Position numbers and translations under genes: made by a program. Below are positions 1-6,914 of a stretch of DNA of 9,220 nucleotides, piece by piece (position 1 is the stretch's first letter; each line of letters starts with the position of its first letter). Below the pieces are notes generated by a model, which was not told the DNA's origin, did no database searches, and saw only the letters and a program-made list of their open reading frames with translations. The DNA comes from an uncultured Agitococcus sp. (GTDB lineage Bacteria > Pseudomonadota > Gammaproteobacteria > Pseudomonadales > Moraxellaceae). The stretch spans positions 1 through 9,220 of the forward strand of contig NZ_CALETI010000024.1 in NCBI RefSeq assembly GCF_937920075.1, in the 5' to 3' direction.

Positions 1-1574
1 CCGAAAGTGATGTATTGTTGGCTTATAGTGTAACCACTCAAAGCACAACAAAAACTTTAGATATGGTTGCTGCCAATACAACAGCAAGCGATTTAAATGT
101 AGCACCTATTGGTAAAACGGTACAAGACTTATTAGATGCGGCTGCTGTTGCGGCAGGTAAAACGCCAACAACTGTACCAAATGCTAATCAAACAGATGTA
201 TACGTGGGAACTTTAAAAGTGCCTTATTATATGTCAACTCAAGCCGCTGCAACTGAAGCTAATCCTACACCTATTTTAAATACTTATTGGAAGGCTGATG
301 CCACAAAGCCAGATTTTACTGCTAGTTTATTAGGCAAAATTCCTTGTGGCGCTTATGCTGCAAAACAAGTAATCAATGGCATTACATTAGAACCTAGTCT
401 TAGTACAACAACATGTTTCCCATTACCACTTAAACAAAGTGATCAAATTATTCCAGTAATATTAACTGTACCAAAAGGTGTTAAACCAACTACTGGATGG
501 CCAATTAGTATCTTTCAACATGGTATAACACGCAATCGTTCTGATATGTTGGCAATTGCACCAAGCTTGGCAAAAGCTGGTTTTGCTACAATTGCTATTG
601 ATTTACCGTTGCATGGCTTAGCATCAGATAATCCCTTATATAAAAATAAATTGTTGGCTGGAAGTCCAGCAGCAAGTTTGATGACAGAAAATGAGCGCAC
701 TTTTGATGCTGATTTTGTTAATAATCAAACAGGTGCAGCGGGTAAAGATGATAAAGTGGATGGTTCAGGTACACATTTTATTAATTTAGCTAGCCCAATA
801 ACAAGTCGTGACAATTTACGACAAGGTGCCGCTGATATTTTAGTTTTGGCTAAAAGTTTAGCTAATTTAAATACAGATGGCGTAGCAGGTGGTGATATTG
901 ATACTTCTAAAGTTACTTTTACAGGTATTTCTTTAGGTACTATTGTGGGTACTGTTGCTTTGGGTGCAGATAATCTTAAAACAATAGGTGCTGCTTCTTT
1001 ATCGGTTGGTGGAGGTGCTATTCCTAAGTTATTAGATGCGTCTAAATCTTATGGCCCGATTATTGCCAATGGCTTAAAAGGAAATGGAGTATTGGAAGAT
1101 ACAGATACTTATGAAACCTTTATGCGTTTTGCTCAAACTTTAGTAGATAGTGGTGATCCAATTAACTTTGCGGCGGCTGCTAAAAATAATCATGCTATAC
1201 ACTTTACTCAAGTATTAAATGATTTAGTAGTACCTAATGCTGCTTTAAAAGGTGATGCGACTGCAACACAAGATAAAATAGGCGCAACAGGCTTTTTATC
1301 GGGTAATACCGCTTTAGCACGTGCAATGGGCTTTAGTGATAAAAAAGAGATTGATATTGCTACTGTTACTAAGCAAAATTTAACAGGTAGTTCTTGGCTG
1401 CAGTTTAATCAAGGTACACATGGCTCTTTGATTAACCCTGCTGCACCAACAGGTGATACTGCAACAGATGCTGAAAAAGCGACATTCTTATCAATTACTA
1501 CAGAAATGCAATGTCAAACAGTGAACTTCTTGGCGACGGGTGGGGCAGTTGTTCCAGTAGGTTGTTCTAAATAA
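1..1574 (+). CDS. Extracellular lipase/esterase, Pla-1/cef (VolA-like) family, 5'-truncated by window edge
   Basis: The reading frame is open to the left edge (codons from base 3), so the TTG at 15 is not a real start; roughly the C-terminal two thirds of the protein is present. Residues counted from base 15: the opening SVTTQS...TLD stretch is typical of the N-terminal part of Pla-1/cef lipases; an alpha/beta-hydrolase core follows, with the HG oxyanion-type motif near 169-170, the nucleophile elbow GISLG with Ser306, a probable catalytic Asp403 (NDLVVP) and His469 (GTHGS). Cys111/Cys134 and Cys500/Cys517 could form disulfides, which fits secretion. The sequence is rich in Ala, Thr and Gly. 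The family hydrolyses acyl esters of lipids or lysophospholipids outside the cell or on its surface; this substrate is inferred from the family. The signal peptide or lipobox would lie outside the window. It forms its own unit, closed by the terminator after it. Confidence 0.8.
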   Translation, partial: ESDVLLAYSVTTQSTTKTLDMVAANTTASDLNVAPIGKTVQDLLDAAAVAAGKTPTTVPNANQTDVYVGTLKVPYYMSTQAAATEANPTPILNTYWKADATKPDFTASLLGKIPCGAYAAKQVINGITLEPSLSTTTCFPLPLKQSDQIIPVILTVPKGVKPTTGWPISIFQHGITRNRSDMLAIAPSLAKAGFATIAIDLPLHGLASDNPLYKNKLLAGSPAASLMTENERTFDADFVNNQTGAAGKDDKVDGSGTHFINLASPITSRDNLRQGAADILVLAKSLANLNTDGVAGGDIDTSKVTFTGISLGTIVGTVALGADNLKTIGAASLSVGGGAIPKLLDASKSYGPIIANGLKGNGVLEDTDTYETFMRFAQTLVDSGDPINFAAAAKNNHAIHFTQVLNDLVVPNAALKGDATATQDKIGATGFLSGNTALARAMGFSDKKEIDIATVTKQNLTGSSWLQFNQGTHGSLINPAAPTGDTATDAEKATFLSITTEMQCQTVNFLATGGAVVPVGCSK

Positions 1575-1590
1575 CTTCCAAAAACAATAA

Positions 1591-1624
1591 CAAAAGAGGC
1601 ATTTTTTGCCTCTTTTGTTTTTTT
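1591..1624 (+). terminator. Rho-independent terminator of the lipase gene
   Basis: An 11-bp perfect stem (1591-1601 with 1607-1617, core AGAGGCA/TGCCTCT), a five-T loop and a run of seven T residues (1618-1624) lie 17 bases after the lipase stop codon. This isolates the lipase gene from guaB. Confidence 0.92.
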
Positions 1625-1647
1625 ATCAAGCGAAATCACATTACTAC

Positions 1648-1676
1648 TTTAATCAAACCCCAGACAAGACTATAAT
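1648..1676 (+). promoter_or_regulatory. Probable sigma-70 promoter of guaB
   Basis: A perfect TATAAT -10 box sits at 1671-1676, with a weak TTTAAT at 1648-1653 in the -35 position and a 17-base spacer. Transcription would start near 1683, leaving an untranslated leader of about 30 bases before guaB. The position just after the lipase terminator supports it. No clear PurR-type palindrome is visible. The weak -35 box may mean that an activator helps. Confidence 0.6.
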
Positions 1677-1713
1677 TGCGCGACTTTTAATTTAGTCAAC
1701 GGGTGGCGCGTTT

Positions 1714-3180
1714 ATGTTAACCATCGTCCAAGAAGCTCTCACATTTGATGACGTGCTTTTACTTCCTGCCTATTCCACCGTTCTTCCCAAAGATGTTTGT
1801 TTAAAAACTAAACTAACTCGCGGTATTAGCTTGCATATCCCTTTAATGTCTGCTGCTATGGACACCGTGTCCGAAGCAAAAATGGCCATTGCCATGGCAC
1901 AAGAGGGTGGTATTTCTATTCTCCATAAAAATATGGAAATTGCTGCACAAGCTGCTGAAGTGCGTCGTGTAAAAAAATACGAAGCAGGTATGGTTAAAGA
2001 CCCGATTACCGTTAGCCCAGAAACCACTATTTTAGAATTATTGCATTTAACCCAAGCCCATAAAATTTCGGGTGTACCTGTGGTTAAAGGTGATGATTTA
2101 GTCGGTATTGTCACCAGCCGTGATTTGCGTTTTGAAACGGGTTTAAATCAACCAGTTTCATCGATCATGACGCCAAAAGATAAGTTAGTCACCGTCAAAG
2201 AGGGTGAAACTTCCGAAACTATTAAAGCCTTATTACATCAACATCGCATCGAAAAAGTCTTGGTCGTTGATGATGATTTCAAATTAAAAGGTTTAATTAC
2301 CGTTAATGACTTCCGCAAGGCCGAAATGTATCCTAATGCTTGTAAAGATGAGCATGGTCGTTTGCGTGTCGGTGCAGCCGTTGGTACAGGTGCAGATACG
2401 CCTGCACGTGTTGAAGCCTTAATTGAAGCAGGTGTTGATGTTATTGTGGTTGATACCGCACATGGCCACTCCAAAGGTGTGATTGATCGTGTGGCATGGA
2501 TTAAAAAGAACTTCCCACATATGCAAGTGATTGGTGGCAATATTGCGACTGGCGATGCTGCTTTGGCCTTGTTAGATGCAGGTGCTGATGCTGTTAAAGT
2601 AGGTATCGGGCCGGGTTCGATTTGTACCACACGTATTGTTGCTGGTATTGGTGTGCCACAAATTTCGGCGATTGATAACGTTGCTCGTGCCTTAAATAAT
2701 CAAATTCCATTGATTGCTGATGGTGGTATTCGTTATTCAGGTGATATTGCTAAAGCGATTGCCGCAGGTGCACACGTGATTATGGTTGGCTCTTTATTAG
2801 CGGGTACAGAAGAAGCACCTGGTGAAGTAGAGTTATTCCAAGGCCGTTATTACAAAGCTTACCGTGGTATGGGGTCTTTAGGCGCAATGTCTGGCTCTAC
2901 AGGTTCAAGTGATCGTTATTTCCAAGATGCTTCTGCTGGGGTTGAAAAGCTCGTTCCTGAAGGCATCGAAGGTCGTGTGCCATACAAAGGCCCAATGAAT
3001 GGTATTGTGCATCAATTAATGGGTGGTTTACGTTCGTCAATGGGCTACACAGGTTCAGCTAATATTGAAGACATGCGTAGCAAGCCGCAGTTTGTCAAAA
3101 TTACCTCTGCGGGTATGAAAGAGTCCCACGTTCATGACGTGACAATTACCAAAGAAGCCCCTAATTATCGTATTGGTTAA
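1714..3180 (+). CDS. guaB: Inosine-5'-monophosphate dehydrogenase
   Basis: Cytoplasmic NAD-dependent oxidation of IMP to XMP, the first committed step of GMP synthesis. The 488-residue length equals that of E. coli GuaB, and the N-terminus (EALTFDDVLLLPAYSTVLP) aligns with that protein from the first Met, which fixes the start although the Shine-Dalgarno is poor. Order: N-terminal part of the TIM barrel (LMSAAMDTVSEAKMAIAMA), two CBS domains at about 90-205 (ISGVPVV...GIVTSRDLR and EKVLVV...GLITVNDFRK), then the rest of the barrel with the catalytic loop GPGSICTTRIV (Cys304), the phosphate-binding ADGGIRYSGDIAKA, and the flap with YRGMGSLGAM. CBS domains of this family bind adenine and guanine nucleotides and tune activity. 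It is followed 131 bases later by guaA, with a palindromic repeat in the spacer. All key residues are intact. Confidence 0.98.
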   Translation: MLTIVQEALTFDDVLLLPAYSTVLPKDVCLKTKLTRGISLHIPLMSAAMDTVSEAKMAIAMAQEGGISILHKNMEIAAQAAEVRRVKKYEAGMVKDPITVSPETTILELLHLTQAHKISGVPVVKGDDLVGIVTSRDLRFETGLNQPVSSIMTPKDKLVTVKEGETSETIKALLHQHRIEKVLVVDDDFKLKGLITVNDFRKAEMYPNACKDEHGRLRVGAAVGTGADTPARVEALIEAGVDVIVVDTAHGHSKGVIDRVAWIKKNFPHMQVIGGNIATGDAALALLDAGADAVKVGIGPGSICTTRIVAGIGVPQISAIDNVARALNNQIPLIADGGIRYSGDIAKAIAAGAHVIMVGSLLAGTEEAPGEVELFQGRYYKAYRGMGSLGAMSGSTGSSDRYFQDASAGVEKLVPEGIEGRVPYKGPMNGIVHQLMGGLRSSMGYTGSANIEDMRSKPQFVKITSAGMKESHVHDVTITKEAPNYRIG

Positions 3181-3195
3181 GTCTTTTCTAGGTTG

Positions 3196-3280
3196 CTCCT
3201 CCCCCTGATAAGGGGGAGGCAGGGAGGGGGATTCTTTCATTAATAACCCCACCCTAACCCTCCCCTAAATTAGGGGAGGG
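3196..3280. repeat. REPIN-like double-hairpin repeat between guaB and guaA
   Basis: Two GC-rich perfect hairpins sit in a generally AT-rich spacer. Hairpin A: CCTCCCCCT (3198-3206), loop GATA, AGGGGGAGG (3211-3219). Hairpin B: CCCTCCCCTA (3258-3267), loop AAT, TAGGGGAGGG (3271-3280). The tail after A (CAGGGAGGGGG) is matched by the reverse complement of the head before B (CCCCACCCTAA), so the two hairpins are inverted copies of one unit facing each other, about 85 bases overall. This is the architecture of REP doublets (REPINs). Similar CCCTAACCCTC-type repeats are common between bacterial genes. Lying inside a probable guaB-guaA transcript, it may stabilise or attenuate mRNA; neither hairpin has a following U-tract, so it is not a canonical terminator. 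Confidence 0.75.
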
Positions 3281-3311
3281 AATTGCACCTTTATCTTCTT
3301 AGAGTATTCCT

Positions 3312-4874
3312 ATGCAAGTTGATATTCACGCCCATCGTATTTTGATTTTAGATTTTGGTTCACAATATACCCAGTTGATTGCTCGTCGTGTACGTGAATT
3401 GGGTGTGTATTGTGAGTTACGTGCTTATGATATGACGGCTGATGAAATTAAAGCCTTTAATCCTAAAGGGATTATTTTGTCAGGCGGTCCTGAAAGCGTG
3501 ACCGAAGCCAATACCCCACGCGCGCCTGAAGCGGTTTTTAGCTTTGGTGTTCCTGTGTTAGGGATTTGTTATGGTATGCAAACCATGGCACAACAATTAG
3601 GCGGATTAGTAGAATCATCTAATGTGCGTGAGTTTGGTTATGCCGAAGTTAACATTGAACAAGCTGACAGCCTATTTAATGGCATCGAAGACCGTACAGG
3701 TTTTATTGATGTGTGGATGAGTCATGGTGACAAAGTCACTCGTTTGCCTGAAGGTTTTAATATCACGGCAAGCACACCCAGTTGCCCAATTGCAGCCATG
3801 AGCTGTGAAGCTAAACGCTTTTATGGTATGCAATTTCATCCTGAAGTCACCCATACTTTACAAGGTGAAGCGTTATTACGTCGTTTTGTTCGTGAAATTT
3901 GTGCTTGTGATGACTTGTGGACACCAGCCCAAATCATTGAAGACAGTATCCGTCGTATTCGTGAACAAGTGGGTGATGACCATGTGTTGTTGGGCTTGTC
4001 AGGTGGTGTTGATTCTTCCGTGGTAGCGGCTTTGTTACATCGTGCGATTGGTGACAAACTCACTTGCGTGTTTGTGGATAATGGTTTGTTGCGCAAAAAC
4101 GAAGGCGATATGGTCATGGACATGTTCGCCAAAAACATGGGTGTTAAAGTCATCCGTGCCGATGCTGAAGCCCAGTTTTTGGGCGAATTAGCAGGCGTTG
4201 CTGATCCAGAACAAAAGCGTAAAATTATTGGTCGTGTGTTTATTGAAGTATTTGATAGCGAGTCAGCAAAATTAAATAATATCAAATGGTTAGCCCAAGG
4301 TACAATTTATCCTGATGTGATTGAATCTGCCGCTAGCAAAACTGGTAAAGCACACGTCATTAAGTCACACCATAATGTTGGTGGCTTGCCAGAAGATATG
4401 AAATTCAAATTGCTCGAACCTTTACGCGAATTGTTTAAAGATGAAGTGCGTAAAATTGGTTTAGAGTTAGGCTTGCCCTATGACATGGTCTATCGTCATC
4501 CATTCCCTGGCCCTGGTTTGGGTGTGCGTATTTTGGGTGAAGTGAAAAAAGAATATGCTGACGTATTGCGCGAAGCTGATGCCATTTTCTTAGAAGAATT
4601 GCACAAAGCAGGTTGGTATCACCGTACCAGTCAATCCTTTGCTGTGTTTTTGCCTGTAAAATCAGTTGGTGTTGTTGGTGATGGTCGTCGTTATGCGTGG
4701 GTGATTGCCTTACGTGCCGTTGAAACCATTGACTTTATGACCGCACGTTGGGCGCATTTGCCTTATGAGTTAATTGAGAAGGTGTCTAACCGTATTATTA
4801 ACGAAATATCTGGCGTATCGCGTGTGGTCTATGATGTGTCATCTAAACCGCCAGCAACGATTGAGTGGGAATAA
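3312..4874 (+). CDS. guaA: GMP synthase, glutamine-hydrolysing
   Basis: Cytoplasmic enzyme that aminates XMP to GMP using glutamine and ATP. At 520 residues it is close to E. coli GuaA (525). The N-terminal class I glutamine amidotransferase domain (about 8-200) has the nucleophile Cys86 in GICYGMQ, and His176 and Glu178 in QFHPEV. The ATP-pyrophosphatase domain follows with the P-loop SGGVDSS at 230-236 and DNGLLRKNEGD. The C-terminal dimerisation/XMP-binding domain ends in SKPPATIEWE, the usual GuaA terminus. The start ATG is preceded by a weak AGAG at 3301-3304 and gives the expected spacing to the RILILDFGSQYTQL motif. It probably shares the guaB promoter. The next gene begins 14 bases after the stop, with no terminator between. 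Confidence 0.98.
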   Translation: MQVDIHAHRILILDFGSQYTQLIARRVRELGVYCELRAYDMTADEIKAFNPKGIILSGGPESVTEANTPRAPEAVFSFGVPVLGICYGMQTMAQQLGGLVESSNVREFGYAEVNIEQADSLFNGIEDRTGFIDVWMSHGDKVTRLPEGFNITASTPSCPIAAMSCEAKRFYGMQFHPEVTHTLQGEALLRRFVREICACDDLWTPAQIIEDSIRRIREQVGDDHVLLGLSGGVDSSVVAALLHRAIGDKLTCVFVDNGLLRKNEGDMVMDMFAKNMGVKVIRADAEAQFLGELAGVADPEQKRKIIGRVFIEVFDSESAKLNNIKWLAQGTIYPDVIESAASKTGKAHVIKSHHNVGGLPEDMKFKLLEPLRELFKDEVRKIGLELGLPYDMVYRHPFPGPGLGVRILGEVKKEYADVLREADAIFLEELHKAGWYHRTSQSFAVFLPVKSVGVVGDGRRYAWVIALRAVETIDFMTARWAHLPYELIEKVSNRIINEISGVSRVVYDVSSKPPATIEWE

Positions 4875-4876
4875 AT

Positions 4877-4880
4877 AGAG
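4877..4880 (+). promoter_or_regulatory. Ribosome binding site deciding the kinase gene start
   Basis: AGAG lies 8 bases before the ATG at 4889. It favours this start over the in-frame GTG at 4865, which lies inside the guaA coding end and has no Shine-Dalgarno at proper spacing. Confidence 0.5.
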
Positions 4881-4888
4881 TAAATGAG

Positions 4889-5818
4889 ATGAGCTACCCA
4901 ATTATTCATGTTCAATCAACACAAATTATTGATGATGAGCAGTTGGGTAGTAAAACAAAATTTTGGTTTGAGTGCAAAGGTAAAAAGTGGCTATTTAAAG
5001 AAGCTAGAATTATTCAGCTTCCTGTTGGTAATGTGGTCACTGGAGAAGATTGGGCAGAAAAAGTAGCGGCTGAAATAGCGTATGTTGTTGGCTTTAATGC
5101 CGCAAAAGTAGAATTAGCAGAGTATCAAGGACGTAGGGGCTCAGCATCATTGAGTTTTATTACCAGTCATAATGTACATTTAGAGCATGGTAATGAAATA
5201 TTGGCTGGGCATTTAGCAAATTATGATCAAAGTAAAAAGCAGCACCAATCAGAACATACATTGCATAATATTATTCATGCGTTATTACTCATGTTCCCTC
5301 AAGAGCAAGATAGTTCATATATTTTAACTAAATTGGCTGGCTATTTGGTATTAGATGCTTTGATTGCGAATACAGATCGTCATCATGAAAATTGGGGATT
5401 GTTTTGGCGAACAATAATGTATAGTCAAGTTCTAAATACGCCTTCTCTAAAAAGTTATGATGTTGCTCCTTCATTTGACCACGCTTCATCATTAGGTCGA
5501 GAGTTGTTAGATGAAAAAAAGAATGTGATCATCAAAAATAAAACGATTAATAAGTACCTTGATAAAGGGCGTGGTGGTATTTATTGGCATGAAACAGATT
5601 CACACGGTATAAATCCTATATTATTAGTTGAGCAAGCAGCCACGAAATACCCAAGTTATTTTAAACCAGCATTAGAGGCTCTTTCTCTAATACCTTTAGA
5701 TAAAATACAAGCGACACTAGATGACGTTCCCTCTGATAGAGCGTCTGATATCAGTAAAAAATTTGCTAAACTACTTTTAGAGAATACATATCAACGATTA
5801 ATAAGGTTATTGACATGA
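4889..5818 (+). CDS. HipA-like Ser/Thr kinase domain protein
   Basis: A 309-residue protein from the ATG at 4889; an in-frame GTG at 4865 would add eight residues overlapping guaA. It shows the HipA/phosphatidylinositol-kinase-like fold: WLFKEAR with a probable ATP-binding Lys37, GEDWAEKVAAEIA (about 52-64) as the following helix, a SLSF...HGNEIL segment (about 88-105), the catalytic loop NTDRHHENWG with Asp163 and Asn168, and the metal-binding SFDHASSLG with Asp197. All catalytic positions look intact. E. coli HipA is about 440 residues with an extra N-terminal subdomain; that part is missing here, and a similar stretch appears in the next gene. Known relatives phosphorylate aminoacyl-tRNA synthetases (HipA on GltX, HipT on TrpS); the target here is unknown. 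No signal peptide or membrane segment is seen, so it is cytoplasmic. AGA, AGG and ATA codons occur, which seem rare in guaB/guaA, consistent with acquisition. The stop overlaps the next start (ATGA). Confidence 0.85.
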   Translation: MSYPIIHVQSTQIIDDEQLGSKTKFWFECKGKKWLFKEARIIQLPVGNVVTGEDWAEKVAAEIAYVVGFNAAKVELAEYQGRRGSASLSFITSHNVHLEHGNEILAGHLANYDQSKKQHQSEHTLHNIIHALLLMFPQEQDSSYILTKLAGYLVLDALIANTDRHHENWGLFWRTIMYSQVLNTPSLKSYDVAPSFDHASSLGRELLDEKKNVIIKNKTINKYLDKGRGGIYWHETDSHGINPILLVEQAATKYPSYFKPALEALSLIPLDKIQATLDDVPSDRASDISKKFAKLLLENTYQRLIRLLT

Positions 5819-6549
5819 AAACGCTATTTCTAGCTTGGCAATCGCCTGAAACAAGAGCTTGGTTTCCTGTTGGCCGTTTAGATGCTGATGCAAAAGAATC
5901 TAAGTATATTTTTAAGTATATTCAAGGCGTGGAAAAGGCCAAACGGCAAGGCTTTCATCCTATGTCATCTTTTCCTGATTTTTCAAAATGTTATGAGTCT
6001 TCAGAGTTGTTTCCACTGTTTAAGAATCGTGTTTTAGCGTCAAATAGGCGTGGGTTTGAAGAGTATTTACGCTCTCTTGATTTGGATACTTCCTCTGTCG
6101 ATTTATTAGATATTTTGGCAATTACTGGAGGAGAAAGACAAACGGATAGTCTTGAGGTCTTTCCTAAACTAGAAAAAGCTGATGATTCCACTTTTAGATG
6201 TCGTTTCTTTTTACATGGTTTGAGATATTGTCATGAAACTGTACGTGAGCGTATTTTAGCTTTACAAGTCGGAGAGAGTTTGGGGGTTTTGTTAGAGTTA
6301 AATAATCCAGCAACAGGATTAGGATTTCAATTTAAGACACAAGACCACGTATTATTAGGCTGGTCGCCTAGATATTTAGTAGATGATTTGATTGGCGCGG
6401 CGGTTAGTTACCCTCACTTAGAGGCTAAAGTTGTACTTAATAATCCAGAAGGTACGCCGTTAAATAGACGTGTATTGATTGAGTTGACAGGTAAACTACC
6501 TAGTGATTATCAACCTATGTCTTCTCCAGACTTTCAAGTGTTGCATTAG
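5815..6549 (+). CDS. HIRAN-domain protein with HipA N-subdomain-like N-terminus
   Basis: A 244-residue cytoplasmic protein. The start ATG overlaps the kinase stop by four bases, with AAGG at 5803-5806 as ribosome site, so the two are translationally coupled. Residues about 126-226 read as a HIRAN domain: FFLHGLRY, then LQVGESLGVLLELNNPA and LLGWSPRYLVDDL. HIRAN domains (as in eukaryotic HLTF) bind DNA ends or damaged, stalled-fork DNA. Residues about 4-118 (VGRL..., YIFKYIQGVEKA, FPDF, ELFPLFKNRVL, LLDILAITGGERQTDSLEVFP) follow the plan of the HipA N-terminal subdomain that the neighbouring kinase lacks. This second match is my inference by eye and is weaker than the HIRAN call. A partnership with the kinase as regulator, antitoxin or DNA sensor is suggested by coupling and domain complementarity only. 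AGA and ATA codons are frequent, as in the kinase gene. Confidence 0.75.
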   Translation: MKTLFLAWQSPETRAWFPVGRLDADAKESKYIFKYIQGVEKAKRQGFHPMSSFPDFSKCYESSELFPLFKNRVLASNRRGFEEYLRSLDLDTSSVDLLDILAITGGERQTDSLEVFPKLEKADDSTFRCRFFLHGLRYCHETVRERILALQVGESLGVLLELNNPATGLGFQFKTQDHVLLGWSPRYLVDDLIGAAVSYPHLEAKVVLNNPEGTPLNRRVLIELTGKLPSDYQPMSSPDFQVLH

Positions 6550-6551
6550 TC

Positions 6552-6914
6552 ATGTCCCTTTCTGCCAAAATCCAAAATACTGAAGCTGCTTTATTAGAGT
6601 TAACGATGTTTTTTGTCCGTCATAGTTTGCCTGCATGGCCAGCGACATTAACCCATGTTTTGGAGGCATTACGTCAAAAAGATGCTCTCAAAGCCTTAGA
6701 GCATTGGGCGAAAATTCCGTTAATGGGCGAGTATGGCTTAATGCAGGTCGAAATCAGTTATATCAACGGTTATCAAGTTGAAAATGTACAAGCTGAACAA
6801 GTACATTTTAATCGTTTGTTAGAACAAACCATGCAAGCATTTAATAATTTACGTTTATATGTTCGTTCGGGGGTGAATAAGCCCTTAATAGAAATTTATG
6901 TTGATTCTAAATAA
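6552..6914 (+). CDS. Hypothetical protein, 120 aa, between the HIRAN gene and tadA
   Basis: I do not recognise this protein. It starts two bases after the HIRAN-gene stop and its last 17 bases overlap the start of tadA, so it is packed into the same transcript; no clear Shine-Dalgarno precedes it, and translation may depend on coupling to the gene upstream. The protein is soluble and appears mostly helical: residues 8-55 look like amphipathic helices (ALLELTMFFVRH, LTHVLEALRQKDALKALEHW), then a short loop with PLMGEYGLMQVE (about 56-67), and a long helix near 80-105 (AEQVHFNRLLEQTMQAFNNL). There is no signal peptide, membrane segment, metal-binding Cys set or obvious helix-turn-helix. It may be a third member of the kinase/HIRAN cassette or an old neighbour of tadA; its codons look somewhat more like tadA than like the kinase. 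Coding status is supported by length, frame and tight packing. Confidence 0.7.
   Translation: MSLSAKIQNTEAALLELTMFFVRHSLPAWPATLTHVLEALRQKDALKALEHWAKIPLMGEYGLMQVEISYINGYQVENVQAEQVHFNRLLEQTMQAFNNLRLYVRSGVNKPLIEIYVDSK

Noticed and set aside
15..17. TTG as the start of the lipase gene
   Set aside because: The frame stays open to the window edge with in-family residues before it, so the true start lies outside.
1770..2114. 114-aa minus-strand open frame
   Set aside because: It lies wholly antisense to guaB, has no ribosome site and its composition is that of a reverse reading of a conserved gene.
3055..3252. 65-aa minus-strand open frame
   Set aside because: It covers the guaB-guaA repeat (PSLPPPYQGEE-type translation) and the antisense of the guaB end.
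3181..3311. Guanine or purine riboswitch before guaA
   Set aside because: The spacer structure is fully explained by the two repeat hairpins; no purine-riboswitch core is seen.
3836..4285. 149-aa minus-strand open frame
   Set aside because: Antisense shadow of the conserved guaA P-loop region; no family resemblance.
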